Part shown: positions 1 through 11,129 of the stretch, piece after piece | Numbering within the stretch: position 1 is the stretch's first letter | Layout: the number at the start of each line of letters is the position of its first letter | Assembly: GCA_015501585.1 (NCBI GenBank) | Contig: JADNRY010000298.1 | Span: forward strand, 1 to 64,000 | Direction of reading: 5' to 3' | Length of the DNA stretch: 64,000 bases | Source of the DNA: Rhodocollybia butyracea | Taxonomy: Eukaryota; Basidiomycota; Agaricomycetes; Agaricales; Omphalotaceae | Notes under the pieces: model-generated | Seen by the model: only the letters and a program-made list of their open reading frames with translations | What the model was told of the DNA's origin: nothing | The model's database searches: none | Position numbers and translations under genes: made by a program

Positions 1-125
1 CAATTGTAGCGAGATTGTGCCATCGAGTACAGAAGTATCCGACTTGCGAGTACGGAAGTAGTTTGGGCGAACAACAAAATCAAACGTCATAAAACTCTGT
101 ACCACCCTGTGTAGGCGGGGTTGAA

Positions 126-744
126 CTAGTCGGTAGCGTCATCTTTCTTGGGATCATCGAGCGTACGAGGAGAGGTAAGATCAGAAGAGGTCTGAGGGGC
201 ATGCGAGGGAGGCTCAGTGGCTTCACCACCCGATCTTCTTCTGAAAAAGCGGATCGTTAGCATAAGAGAGATCATACAGATACAGGAGACTCACAGAGAT
301 GGTGTTTCAACTTCCAGCTCCGGCATCTCTTCTTCGTCGGAGCTTGAATTTGCAGACTCGAGACGAAGAAGCATTCGAATGCGGCGCATAATGATAGAGG
401 CTTCGCATCCTGCCGCGCCTCAGTGACCGCAATGCGTTCCACGTGTCGGATGACCTTTTGACACAGTTAGGTGTGCAACTGGAGAAGTCAAAGAACTCAC
501 GTATTGGAGGGCCAGGCGTTCTCAATGCATTCTCCATCGAGTGGTAACAAGTGCAGTGCAGCTTGCAGCTGGATTTGTGGGCATCATGATGGATGTTGAG
601 AGGTTTGAAGGTTTCGTCTATCGGAGGAGCGATAGATGGATTTGAAGGCTCTTGAGGAGCCTCGATACTAACCAGGGATGGGTTTGGAATCAATCGGACT
701 GTACTTGATACTTGAAGAACTTACAACTTGGGGATGTCTGCCAT
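126..744 (-). CDS. Hypothetical protein, four exons
   Basis: I do not recognise this gene. Four exons (744-725, 667-501, 409-295, 240-126) join with GT-AG borders into a clean 138-residue frame that starts MADIPKF and ends DDPKKDDATD before a TAG. The N-terminal third is rich in Pro and Ser. A small Cys/His group (CKLHCTCYH) follows near residue 45. A basic MRRIRMLL stretch leads into the acidic run SSSDEEE, and the tail is Ser/Thr/Pro rich. No signal peptide or membrane segment is evident. It is the first of three small minus-strand genes in a row. The phase agreement over three introns supports a real gene, but its function is unknown. Confidence 0.55.
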
Positions 745-1470
745 TATGGGCCAATCGAAAGAGCTTGGGGTAGGAACAGAAAAGGGCTAAACTGCTGAGG
801 ATGCGGCGAAAGATTTCGTTTTCAAAGGCCCTTGAAAATTTCAAAAAAAAAACAATAAGGCGGTATAATATCTGAAATAAACAATAAGCGAGTGTACCAG
901 ATGGAAAACTGACAAGACTTCTGATACAAGGCATCAGCGCTAGCTGAGTTCGAGGACCGGGAAAAAAAGACCAGGTAAAAAGCAATACTGGCGGGTCTTC
1001 GTTGGCTGCGTTGTGACCGAGCAGCCGGCCTGGCTAGTGGAATAGCACAGTCTTATGAGATATTCGATTTACTGACAACCAAAGTTATCGGTGTTGCATC
1101 CACGCCTAGTGGTACATTGGAAAAAGGTATGTCCGCTAAGCGCCCAGGAGGAGCGCCAAGACGGAAAGTCCGCTTGTCCGGCCCGAATCTCATCTCCTTC
1201 CAAGTTCCATGGCGCGACTTTGGTCGTTGCCGAAAGCTCTCAACTATGGTTGACGAGAAGTTACCTGAAGTTATAATCAAGATGAGCGGTGAATAGCGGC
1301 TCGGGAATGCAGGTTGAACGAAGGTATGTTTCCGCCTCCGTCTTCTATTTCGGCTCATACATACTATTGTGCTTTAGATATATCATATCGTACAACATAT
1401 CCATATCCGTATACCCATCTGATTGTTCGAGCTGTTTGGATTTCCAGAAATACATACGAAACTTCGCCGT
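745..1470. other. Gap with one weak open frame
   Basis: No convincing gene is seen. On the plus strand about 1080-1275 there is an open frame, with a possible start at MSAKRPGG, that contains LISFQVPWRDFGR and ends in KMSGE. It has protein-like composition but only about 55 residues after its first ATG. It could be an exon of an unrecognised gene or chance. Confidence 0.25.
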
Positions 1471-2119
1471 TCAAACCTCCGGGCTCAACTGATACCTTTC
1501 TACATAATGACAACTCCGAGATTTACTGCCCTCGCTGCTGCTATCTGAGAACTCATCCTCACTATCATCACCCTCTAGCACCATTCGTGCGTTGTTGCTT
1601 CTCCTCCTCATAATCTCATCGCGCATTCCCAAGTCCAAGTGTTCGCTCAGGAGACCAGGCCCAAGGCTCCTTTCCGGGCAGAGCCATGGTGATAGCATGA
1701 CGAAGTCTTGAGATGTCGTTGACGTCCCAGAGGTAGTAGTAGTAATAACTTTGGACTGTGGAGTAGGTGGTATAGGAAAGTGTATCTTCCTTAGTACTCT
1801 GACAATATTTACACTGGTATGGCACATTTGGTGAGTAATCCATCTGTAACTGAATCGTCGTTACTCACCTGTGATTTCGTCAGTCGTCCAAAATTGTGGG
1901 ATTCTGAAGTCCCATGTTGATTTCGAGTTTATGTTCGACGCCTGGTCGACCCTCGCATCTCGCAAACCTGTGAAGAACATCGGGGTCGATAAATTCCCGG
2001 ATACGCATGAGATGCTCTCCGTGCTTTGAGCGAGAAGAGTAGGGAAGAAAAGTGTCATGGATCTCAGGGTATTTCCATAAAATCGGGTGACAAGTTCGAC
2101 GAGTACGGATGGGAGGCAT
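1471..2119 (-). CDS. Hypothetical protein, exon structure uncertain
   Basis: The function is not recognised. The first exon starts at 2119 with MPPIRTRRTCHPILWKYPEI and runs through HRFARCEGRPGVEHKLEIN. Downstream coding-like segments are WDVNDISRLRHAITMALPGK (about 1735-1680) and, in another frame, an arginine-rich MRDEIMRRRSNNAR followed by the acidic tract DDSEDEFSDSSSE and a stop at 1471. These pieces lie in different frames and I could not find introns that join them all, so the model may contain a missed small intron or a frameshift. The layout (basic stretch, then acidic Ser tract) echoes both neighbours. Confidence 0.35.
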
Positions 2120-2423
2120 GGTTTAGGTGTATGCGTAGGGGCCGAATAATATTGAAAAAATAAAACCCATGAGATCTTTATACAAATTTTCTTCCTCCCT
2201 GGACCAAGCTACACTTCGACTGGTCATAGTAGTCGTGCTTTGGCCCTGGTATCTATGAAGTGCCGGCCTTGTTAATCATCTCGTGCGCACTGTCTCAATT
2301 GTTTCGAAAATGGTCCTGTTGAATTATTGTTTATTCAAACAAGAGCAATGAAAAGTAGAAATCTATTCTTTCTTTGATAATAAGCAAAAAATTACAATAA
2401 TTTGCATGTTCTGCGTGTATCAG

Positions 2424-3126
2424 CTACCAGTCCGAGGAGTCAGACCCGATGTCATAATCAGAGGCGGACAAGAACCCAGAGGCATTGGAGTTGTAATAGG
2501 ATTCATCCGAGGTATCGTCCCATTGAAGGGAGGAATAGTAGCACGTCTCGCTTGGAGGAGTGTAGGAAGGATGAGCGAATGGAGGGATATCCACGCCGTA
2601 TTCAGGACCATGCAGTATCCCTAGGAAATTGAGATGAGCTGAGGACTGAAGTACTGAAGTACTGACAAGCGAAAAGTATGAACACTTACCAAAAACAGGG
2701 CGCTTTTCAGGTACAGTTTCCGCTGATTTAGTCGGAGACTTGACGTCCGAAACTTGGTTAGTAGTGAGAGGGTCAAAGTTTTCCTTCTCCTCTTCATAGA
2801 TATCTTCGTCGGTATCGTCCGCAACGAGCGCCGCAATGTCCGCAGCTGCAGTGTCTTCAGAAGGAAGGGAACAGTCGGAGTCTATGCGACAAGTAGAGTT
2901 TAGTGCGTTTAGTTTCAGTCTTGCGCATAAGCTCACCGATTTCAAGGCCATGCTCAAGTGATAGTCGTTGGTAACCAGTAATCGGACGATACTTGGGGGG
3001 TAGAGATTGGTTCGTTGAAGCGTTGTGTAAAGTGAGAGACTGCGTGGTAAGAGGTGCCGGTGAGTACGCATTTGCATGCAATTCAAGGAGTGCGTGGGCT
3101 GCTTCAAGTTCAATGGCGGTGGGCAT
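2424..3126 (-). CDS. Hypothetical acidic protein, three exons
   Basis: Exons 3126-2937, 2881-2690 and 2620-2424 join in phase through GT-AG introns to give 192 residues. It starts MPTAIELEAAHALLELHA, a helix-like segment, continues through a Ser/Thr-rich part ending RLSLEHGLEI, and then an acidic stretch (DDTDEDIYEEEKENFDP). The tail is Tyr/Ser/Asp rich (DDTSDESYYN) and ends in SDSSDW. No known domain is visible. There is no signal peptide, and the acidic composition could fit a nuclear or adaptor role, which is only a guess. It is the third of three consecutive minus-strand small genes. Confidence 0.5.
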
Positions 3127-3572
3127 GGGGAGATCGATGAGGGCTTACGGGGGGGAAAAGAATCAAATTTATACGACTTGAGAAAAGCTTTGATATCCAA
3201 AAGGTTACGATGGCCAAAAAGGTCTTCCCGAGGTCAAAGTAAAAATCCTACAAAAAAGGAAAACGCGTCAATTGACCATAAGTCTTATTGTGAAAGACAA
3301 GACAAGCCTTGTCCGGAGATACCGTGTTCAAGTTGAGCATGGTTCTAGCAACGCCAAGTTGAAGAACTCCAAACCACCCAAGTGGTTGGAACGTGAACAT
3401 GAACGCATGAGCGCTGGCGTCGAACGAAGCTCAATACCACGTGAGAATATCGGGAGCGCGTTGCCACGTGAAGGATGGGCGTCTAAGCTTAAATTTCCTC
3501 ACCGACATCAACGACGCTCAAGGGTACCGGTAAGCCCCGACTCTGGCTTGAAGGTTAACGTTGGAAGGTATG

Positions 3573-3690
3573 GAGTTGAACTTGGTGTTCAACTCATGAA
3601 CTCAACTTGGTGTTGAGTTCAGTAGGTTCTATGGTACCTGTCGCAAGTTGAACTTGGTGTTCAACTCAGTAACTCAGCTTGGTGTTGAGT
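3573..3690. repeat. Four consecutive short hairpins with identical TTGGT loop
   Basis: Four inverted repeats follow one another: GTTGAAC-TTGGT-GTTCAAC (about 3573-3595), GAACTCAAC-TTGGT-GTTGAGTTC (about 3597-3620), the first hairpin again (about 3644-3666) and ACTCA(G)C-TTGGT-GTTGAGT (about 3671-3690). All loops read TTGGT. They lie upstream of the minus gene starting at 3126 and beyond the 3' end of the minus gene ending at 3787. They may be a transcribed structure or a small foldback repeat. The rest of 3127-3786 shows no gene. Confidence 0.7.
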
Positions 3691-3786
3691 GTTCTCTTAT
3701 TTCGTCGTTCAATCATTACACGTAGAAGGTATGCTCCCCCGATTTATGCCAAACTCAACCAACTCAATAGGAAGCTACAGGATGCT

Positions 3787-4707
3787 CTACATATTATCGT
3801 AATCGACTTCCCATCCAACAGTATTCGTTACACCCTCAGGACGCAGGAGAATCAAATCGCCCGCCCCGACCCGTATGTCGGTCGACCAATTAATCTTTCT
3901 CCACTCTTTACGGTCCTTAGATACCACTTCAAGAGACTGGCCCTGCTCTACGCCGTGCTTCCCCAAGTCAAGCTTATAGTCAGCGAGTACGACTCGGCCA
4001 GCTTTGGGTACCACTAGGATTCGGTGGGGAGATTGTTTGTTCTATGTCAATATGAGTAAGTCTGAATGTATATCGAACAGGCGTTCTTACCTGAGTCCAC
4101 AGCTTGATAGTAGCTTCATCTGGGCCCGTCCCTATGGGAGCCATACGGTGCTGTTGCTCGTTTTGAGTAGGCTTAGCAGCTACCTTAGGCTTAGCAGCTA
4201 CCTTAGGCTTAGCAACTACCTCAAGTCGTGGCTTTTTTTGCCCCGCGGGTTGCAGGTGAAGGACTTGCTTTACGCTTGCGACTCTGCTTGGTGTTTAGAA
4301 GGCTTTCCTCGATACTCGAGTAGTTGGCCTAAACGCCCTTGCATCAAATGCGGCTTGCGACTCTGGATGTTTTGGGTCGTGATGGAGACCACCTCTGTCC
4401 AACGGCCTCCACCCGTACTCTCTCTGAGTATCTAAATTCGCAGGTGATGAGTCGAACAAATTTTTAGCCATGATCAAATACTCACGTTCACTTTCCAGGT
4501 TCCGAGCTCATTGATGCTCTTCTTCCCTAGATCGATATATAATCTGTTGGTGCCCGGATAGTGTGGCCTAGGCTCAGCCTCCTTCTTCAAGATTGTAGAG
4601 ATCTGGTGCTCGATAGCCTCGAGCATTTGGTTCTTGCTCATTCCCGGGAATTCTTTGGCGACTTCACCATAGCGTTCCACGTATTTTTCAGGGCTGATGG
4701 ATGGCAT
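3787..4707 (-). CDS. Hypothetical protein (tentative, possibly degenerate)
   Basis: This is a multi-part minus-strand gene that I cannot assign to a family. The first exon (4707-4490) encodes MPSISPEKYVERYGEVAKEF followed by a helical segment ending ELGTWK. The middle contains a basic Ser/Pro/Lys part (SRKRKASPSP) and a tandem VAAKPK repeat near 4170-4215. The last exon, ending at 3787, encodes VPKAGRVVLADYKLDLGKHG and a compact C-terminal module rich in Gly/Asp/Val (VGAGDLILLRPEGV). The middle and last exons did not join in phase by any simple GT-AG intron I could find, so a small indel or unusual splicing is possible. It is divergently arranged with the gene starting at 5137, about 430 bases apart, which suggests a shared promoter region. 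Confidence 0.4.
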
Positions 4708-5136
4708 TTCAGATGGATTATTTGAAGTTCAGAAGTAGAGCTTGAGTTGAGAGCAGAGGGATGTTTCGAAGTTCGCAAGTCGAAGAACAGAGGGATGTTT
4801 CAGGGTTCAGTTTTGTGGAATCTGAGCCGTAAGTCCTTGGTATTTATCCAGCTTTCGACTTATCCTTTTGTCGATTTCATAGAGGTCTAAGCACAGGGCA
4901 ACTACAATACAAGCTAGGACCATTACTGCTTTCGGTAGTGACAATAGGTGAGGTCCATCCATGGCCCCGATGTTCGCTTATTATTGATACGCCATCAGAT
5001 TTATTGTCAATATGAGGTCCAAGCACCACTTTCGCACACACAGACAATAACGAAAACATGTTAAGTGGCCACGAAATGGACTTGGTTAAAATCGTGTTCG
5101 AGTTGCTCTGTCCTCATTCTTTCTGCTCTCTCTATT

Positions 5137-7570
5137 ATGCCCATCGCTAGCTCTCTTCCTCCCGAAAAGAAAAAAATTTTCGCCGACTCACGCGATGAGT
5201 TCAGGGCCCTTTCGAGCGATGGCCAACGGAAGGCTTTAATCGCCCGAAAAAAGGCAGAATGCATCGAGCTATACGGGCCTTTTGAAGGTGGCGAGGAAGC
5301 GGTAAGCGATTCACTTGACCCTTCTGGCTATCTCTAATAATATATTGTAGAAGGTGAACACCTACTATAGCAATCAAAAATACCAGCAGAAGACGCGCTC
5401 CAAGGACCCGAACCGTCTACATCGCAAGCTTCGTCGGACAAGTCATCAATCACGGCATGGGACGTTTACTGGGAGGCGAATATTCATAAGGGTAGCGAAC
5501 TCAATCAAAGAGTTAACGAGGAACGCACAAAAAACGGCGTATTGCATACACAACACCTTAAATTGATCAACGAGGCCGTTTCTAAGACCTGGGGTGAACT
5601 GACTCCTGAGGAAAAGGACATATGGGAGAAGAAGGCTGAAAATCTGAACACTCAAGCGGCTGAAAAAATGTCGCGACATCCCGAGTATGTTACACAGTCT
5701 CACTTTCGAATGCTCGTAGTATCTGACCACAACCTTAGCACCGTTGCCAACCAAGAAATCGATGCTCTATTTGAAAAGTTTCGAAAGAACTTCGGCCTTG
5801 TTTACTTTGAAGTTTATTGTGCTATTCCCGGTCCACAAGGCGAACCTTTAGCGCTTCAGTAAGTACTATCTTGTGTTTTGGCATCTATAGGCTGATAGGT
5901 TTTGTACAGTCGTTCGAATGCTCCTCTGAAATTCGACAAAATGGAGAAAACGCAAGTTGGTGAGCGATTTCTCAATCGCTTCACGGAGTACGCAAAAGAA
6001 ATATTCATAGGTAAATTGCTCATCAACTGTTCTCCAATGTACTAATCAAGCATCTAGATGCGGGACTCAAGAAGTCTACATCACTTGAGTGGAGTTTCGG
6101 AGGCAGAAGATCTCACTCGGCTGGAGCTGATAGACTACCTTGAGAAGCACCTTACAGCGCACTATTGTACCTATTTTGGTAGGTCGCTTCCTTAGCTGTG
6201 GTTCAATGAACAAGCTAATACTCTCAAATTTACAGATTCCACTTTCGACGGGGATTCTCTCCCATTTGAAGACTTCCAGAAAAACCCGGAACGATATCTC
6301 ATCGATCCGCAGAATCTGAAGTTCATCAAAGACCCCAATCAAATGACTGTCGACGAGCTACCAGCGGTAAAATCCTTTTTCGCAACGACGCCCGTATTCT
6401 TCAAAAAGGATACTACTCTTCCATTGGCTATGGAATCTGCTCTCGAATTCAATAACGGAAGACTCAGCTGGTCTCCCAACACCTACGCCCACCGCTAGTT
6501 CGGAACACTCAACTGTTCTCCCGACACCCACGCCCACTACTAGTTCGGAACACCCGGTTGTCGCCCCACACCCACGCCCACTACTAGTTCGGAACACCCG
6601 GTTGTTGCCCCAACGCCTACACCCGCCGCCGGCTCGGAACACACAGCCGCCGTCCCAGCACCTACGCACGCAACTAGTTCCACTCCTCCCAAGCTTTCTA
6701 CGCCGGCTAAAGTAAGGCGAGTCTTGAATAAGGATGAAGAGAAGCCTGCCGAGAATCAACAAAGGTATTGTTGGTCATGCCTCCTTTAACGCTACAAGCT
6801 TATTTCCGTCACAATAGTCCGCATGGACCAGGACCCCAGAGCGCTCCCAAAGCTCAGCGGGGTGAGAAACGAAAATCGCAGGAAGTTGCGACTTCAGGGC
6901 CATCGAAGAAGTGGGTAATGCTTTTCTCATTTTGTAAACTGCCCCTTATCAATTCCATCGAATAGATCTAAGAAGAAAGTAGCCTCGACATCGAAAGCGC
7001 AAAAAGATGTAGGTGAAGGACCGTCAAGGAAGTACGTCAGATACTCCGTTCTTGTATGTCTTCTGAGATCCCAAACTGAATCTTCACATTATAGTCTGGA
7101 TGATCCAAAACTCCAGAGCGCTCCCAAACCTCGGGGCAGTAAGAAACGTGAATCGCAGGAAGCTGTGGCTTCAGGACCACCAACAAAGAAGTGAGTAATA
7201 ATCTTCTCATTTTGTAACTTGCCACTTATCGACGGTCGTCAAAAAGATCTAAGAAGGAAGTTGCCTTGACATCGAAAGCGCAAGAAGATGTAGGTGAAGG
7301 ATCGTCGAAGAAGTACGTCAGATATTCTCAGTTTTCCCAGTGTTTTCACTAACGCATAACCTATTTAACAGGCCCAAGCAAGCAACGAAAACTTCTCCGC
7401 AAGTAGAACAGCCCGTGGAACGTCGTAGCGCTCGAGAAAGACATCAGGTCGACCGTAGTAAACCCTTGGAAATTTTGTCGGAAAAAACAGGTACTCAGCC
7501 TAAAGTTAAACCGAGTTGGGAGATCGTTGTAGGACCTCGAACTCCTCCCAAAGCTCGTTTGCCCATGTAA
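5137..7570 (+). CDS. Unknown multi-exon gene with HMG-like segment, probably frameshifted
   Basis: The start MPIASSLPPEKKKIF at 5137 leads to a first exon of about 165 bases. A GT-AG intron (gtaagc...actatag) then joins in phase to an exon encoding KTWGELTPEEKDIWEKKAEN (about 5584-5643), which resembles the helix of an HMG box. Later exons encode EKTQVGERFLNRFTEYAKEI, LELIDYLEKHLTAHY and FEDFQKNPERYLIDPQNLKF, then a Pro/Thr/Ser repeat, two duplicated basic exons and a tail ending TPPKARLPM. Two frame breaks are visible: near 6445 before the Pro-rich repeat, and inside the repeat at about 6570 where one A is missing relative to sister units. It may therefore be a pseudogene or carry sequence errors. 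A nuclear, DNA-associated role is only suggested by the HMG-like patch. Confidence 0.45.
6467..6660 (+). repeat. Coding tandem repeat, about 45-bp unit
   Basis: About four copies of a 45-base unit encode the peptide VLPTPTPTTSSEHP with variations (TASSEHS, TTSSEHP, AAGSEHT). One copy reads CCACACCC where the others have CCAACACCC or CCAACGCC, a one-base loss that shifts the frame inside the host gene. Confidence 0.7.
6812..7330 (+). repeat. Tandem duplication of an exon-intron unit
   Basis: Two copies of about 270 bases, near 6812-7047 and 7087-7330, each include an exon with GAGCGCTCCCAAA and CGCAGGAAG, an intron with TTCTCATTTTGTAA, and an exon with CGAAAGCGCAA followed by GTACGTCAGATA. 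Exons and introns were duplicated together, so the copying occurred at DNA level. The units encode basic Lys/Ser-rich segments. Confidence 0.7.
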
Positions 7571-8940
7571 CTTAATCTAAAGCTCGACATACGAGAACGG
7601 AACAATCTGGCTCTGCGCCATTTATTCTTCAATTGGATGCGCCTAGTCTCTCCATCGCGTACTGTCTAGTGGAGCAACGGTATCAAACATATTCAATAGA
7701 ATTAGCTAGCAAATATCTTCGAAGTCAATCGGAAAACCACTTTGGAAATCGATTGAGGCTGGCCTCAAAGTAGGACTTGGTCTCAATCGACTATCTCGTA
7801 TGGGTTAAGATCGCAATGAATGGCAAAATAGTAGGATTAGATGATACACGACTCTCAAGATGCATTTGCCACTTTACAGGAGTTGCGAAGTAAAGACAAG
7901 GACGGGCCACGGGTGTCTCTGTGGAACAATCCGCGGTTGATCTTGGCAGGAATGCCATTGCCCCAGCTCGGTCTATGGCCAGTGGGTTCTTCGCGTGTGA
8001 TTGTTATCACTCCGCTCATACTGTTTCTCAGAATTGGACACCGAGATTAGACGGGCACCTGCTCCTGGTCGCGGGCTATGCTAGTAGTGATTACGATGAC
8101 GGTCCATAAAGTGGTGTTCCAGACAAAAGCCGGAGTCCAAGTCTTTCGAGGAGGAGTAGGAGTCCGATGGGTTGTCAGGCTGACGAGCGTCGAAGTAAGG
8201 TCCTAGTCGCGTCAACAGTGCAGATCGGGAGAGATCAGTCGAATCTGTGTTGATGGGGACGATCAGTTCGTGTGGGTTCGTCTTTTGGCGGCTTCGTTGA
8301 TAAAAGACTATGGCGCCACTAATTTGATGAGTTGGAGAATCAGGAGCCGATGAGAGGAATAGTGTCGGCGATATTCTGTATCATGGAGAGCTGGTGGGAG
8401 GACGGCGATGACGATGGAGGTGGAGGTGGAGATGTATATTGGATTTGGGATGGATGTGGGACGCAGGTGCGTCCGAGAACGTCCCAACTCCTCCAAGGAA
8501 AAGGTATAGAAAGTCCTATAGAGGTTGCGAGGAACCAGCAACGCGATAGATTTTGCATAAGTCTTGGTGGTCCATGGCGTAGAGATTGAAAAGGCCAGTG
8601 TGGTATGATCATGATCTTTATTGGCCGGAGATGGTTGCGGGTTTTCGGCCAGTGGATGACTGTGGGATACGATACGTGTGGCTGAACCGGGAAAGCGGGG
8701 AAAGAGGAGGAGTAGGAGACGAAACAAGTTCTCTGTAAGCCAGCGACGTACAGACGACGAGACTAAAACTCACTGACGTCCGTTAATCCAGCCCTTCAAA
8801 CCATCTAGCATCTCAAACCAATGAGCCATCCAATCGACTACAATGACCTTGATGTCCTGCTGTCGTTCTTGCCGTCAACTCAGAGCCTCAGTTGAGGTTG
8901 AAACTTGCTACAAGGTCGAGCGATGTTAGATCAGTATAAG
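7571..8940. other. Intergenic stretch, no supported gene
   Basis: Only short, low-quality open frames occur here (for example about 8308-8730 on either strand, rich in Gly/Asp or Ser/Thr codons). No motif, splice-consistent exon chain or repeat family was recognised. Confidence 0.5.
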
Positions 8941-9289
8941 AAGAAGTGAGTGCATGTCAGAGAACGTGTCTGGTCGAGAAACGCTGGAAAGCGCTGTACG
9001 CGTTGTACGTACGTAGCGCAGCGCCTAAATTTGAGGCAAACACAAACAATCGCAAGTTTGTCTTTCACGTCACCATGCACACTTGTAATACCTGCAAGAA
9101 AAGGTGTGGAGGACCTGTAACTCGTATGACTTCTACGCGGACTCAGCGGCTGAAAGTTTCGCAACTGAAAATTGTCGGTCGCCGGTACATTTGTGCGTGC
9201 AAAAGGGCTAGGATGGTAATTCTTCTCGTCTTTCAAGGTTTTAACTGTTGCTTAACTAGAACATCTTTTAGCACGAGGATCGCAACATA

Positions 9290-9590
9290 GGAACCGTAAG
9301 TCTTGGGGAGTACTCAGAATCTTCCTGCGCAGCATGCTGACGATGACTTATCTTTAGGATGTTGACTACGTATGCTACAACACTATTAAACCGATGAGAG
9401 GCTGATTTCTCGATTTTAGGTGATGGTAGACGATACTTTGAATCGAAACACAAGAGCCGTAAGTCCCCATCATTCTTCACAACAAACTGACGATGACCTA
9501 TCCCTAGGACGACGACTACGTATGCGCCGACGTTATTAAACCGCCAAGACACTAATTCCTCAGTTTTAGGTGATGGGGAACCTCGAAAAC
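9290..9590 (+). repeat. Tandemly duplicated block resembling small exons and introns
   Basis: Two copies of about 160 bases share the order GTAAGTC ... TGACGATGAC(T/C)TATC ... TAGGA(T/C)G, then GACTACGTATGC, then TATTAAACC, then TTTTAGGTGATGG. Each unit looks like intron, short exon, intron, short exon. Open frames upstream (8946-9290, with Cys pairs CNTCKKRC) and downstream (MDVDG near 9615) suggest that the block belongs to an unrecognised plus-strand gene spanning roughly 8.9-9.7 kb. I cannot build a reliable model. Confidence 0.5.
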
Positions 9591-9841
9591 AACATGGGAG
9601 ACAGCGACGATAAGATGGATGTGGACGGTAAGTGAAATTCTCAACAACTTTTTTATTTGCTCAATCGGTATATGCTTCCTTCAACTATGATAGTCGGCGG
9701 GGTCTGAGAAGTGTAGACCAGAATTTAGAACTAGCACTCGATTTCATTCCATCTAAAGACATAATATACTGCATGGTGATATTGACACCGAAAGCAAGAT
9801 TTAAACGGGCGAGGCTTAAACACAAGATAGAAGTTAAATAG

Positions 9842-10860
9842 AAATTAAACCTCCAATTTAGCTAGCGATACCATGGCATGTCTCTTGGAAGTAGTCGTTG
9901 GTGCTACCAGTCTGGGTAAAGTTCGTGGTTCCAAAGTGAAGCCAGTCTGGAAGTACTTGGCCCAGGCAGTAGTACTTCTTCGAAATTTGTTTTTCTTATT
10001 CCGAGACCCTCCAACGAGTCCGTCACCTGCATCGCTCCGACGATAAGCAGAATCGAAGTGAATACTAGTATGTATTGGTCCAGGTGAAACAGAGACAACT
10101 CCGAGCTAGTAGGTAGCGATAGCCGTGAATTTTCTATCCGAGCAAGAAGCAAGGGCTGTAATCACTTTTAAAGTCAGGCAGAAGGATATCCTACTATCAG
10201 ATCATTTGCCAAGCTCTTGTCTTTTTCTCCCTTACCAAAAACCAACGGACTTGGTACAGAGCTTCTTCAAAGGCAAAGCTGGCGGGACGAGATAATCGCT
10301 TTGCTATCCTTTGTATCATCATCGTCCAACCTGTGCCAGCTAAGCATTGACTGAGAAAGTTCCTGCTTCTCAATGCTCTCTGAATAGTCTCTGTCTTCCG
10401 AAAGACTGGGCCAGAAATTTTATCATAATCGGAATCGCATATGTGAGGCTTACGAGCCCCAATCGAACCAAGCAATTGCACTTCCAATGGTAACACCGAA
10501 AACAACAAAATCACGCATCGAGGTAAAACTCTGACGAAGCTGTCTGTGGGAGGATAGAAATGAAAATTTCCGATTTTTCAAGTGCGATACTAGTACGATG
10601 GCTTCTCTCTTGAAAGCAGTTATCACAACTTCTTGCTGCTACCAGTCAGGTTGAAGTTCAGTGCATGGTCTATAGACAATGTATTTTGGCACCAAAGTCT
10701 GTAAGCTTCGTATAGTACCAGACTCTTGAAGTGACTACCTGGCTAAGTATATAGAGCGTACTACTACGTACCGACTCCCGAGATCGATCAGTGACGATCA
10801 TGATCGCAAATATACATAAGTGGCAGTGTAGACCAGCCAATTTGGACATATAGCGCTCGA
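9842..10860. other. Gene-poor stretch with a diverged direct repeat
   Basis: Segments near 9869-9960 and 10598-10700 are distantly similar (TACCATGGCATGTCTCTTGG versus TACGATGGCTTCTCTCTTGA, then GCTACCAGTC in both). No gene is supported. The similarity hints at an old duplication. Confidence 0.3.
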
Positions 10861-10879
10861 CAATGGTCCCATTGTGATG

Positions 10880-10931
10880 CCCTTGCCTATTGTTTAAACT
10901 CTTTTGTCCTTTTCAAACAATAGACAAGGGG
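10880..10931. repeat. Hairpin, 16-bp stem
   Basis: CCCTTGCCTATTGTTT and AAACAATAGACAAGGG form an inverted repeat with one mismatch around a pyrimidine-rich loop. The wider flanks are weakly inverted (GCTCGAC at both ends), as in a small foldback element. No target duplication was found. Confidence 0.6.
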
Positions 10932-11129
10932 ACTATTAAATGCTCGACCACCTGCTTTTTTCTTGCCCTTTCCTCCCATCCTCCTGTTCATGTGCTATAA
11001 CACAAACCCTCTACGTTGAAAGCGATTTTTCGTGTTTGAACAGCGCACCATATGCTAGCCGCCAACAATCAGGACCTTTCGTATTTACTGGGTAGTCAGC
11101 GAGGTAGCTGAGAGAAGAAAGTACATGTT

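Noticed and set aside
8308..8727. Overlapping long frames on both strands
   Set aside because: Composition reflects a GGTGGAGATG-like simple repeat, and neither frame has recognisable features.
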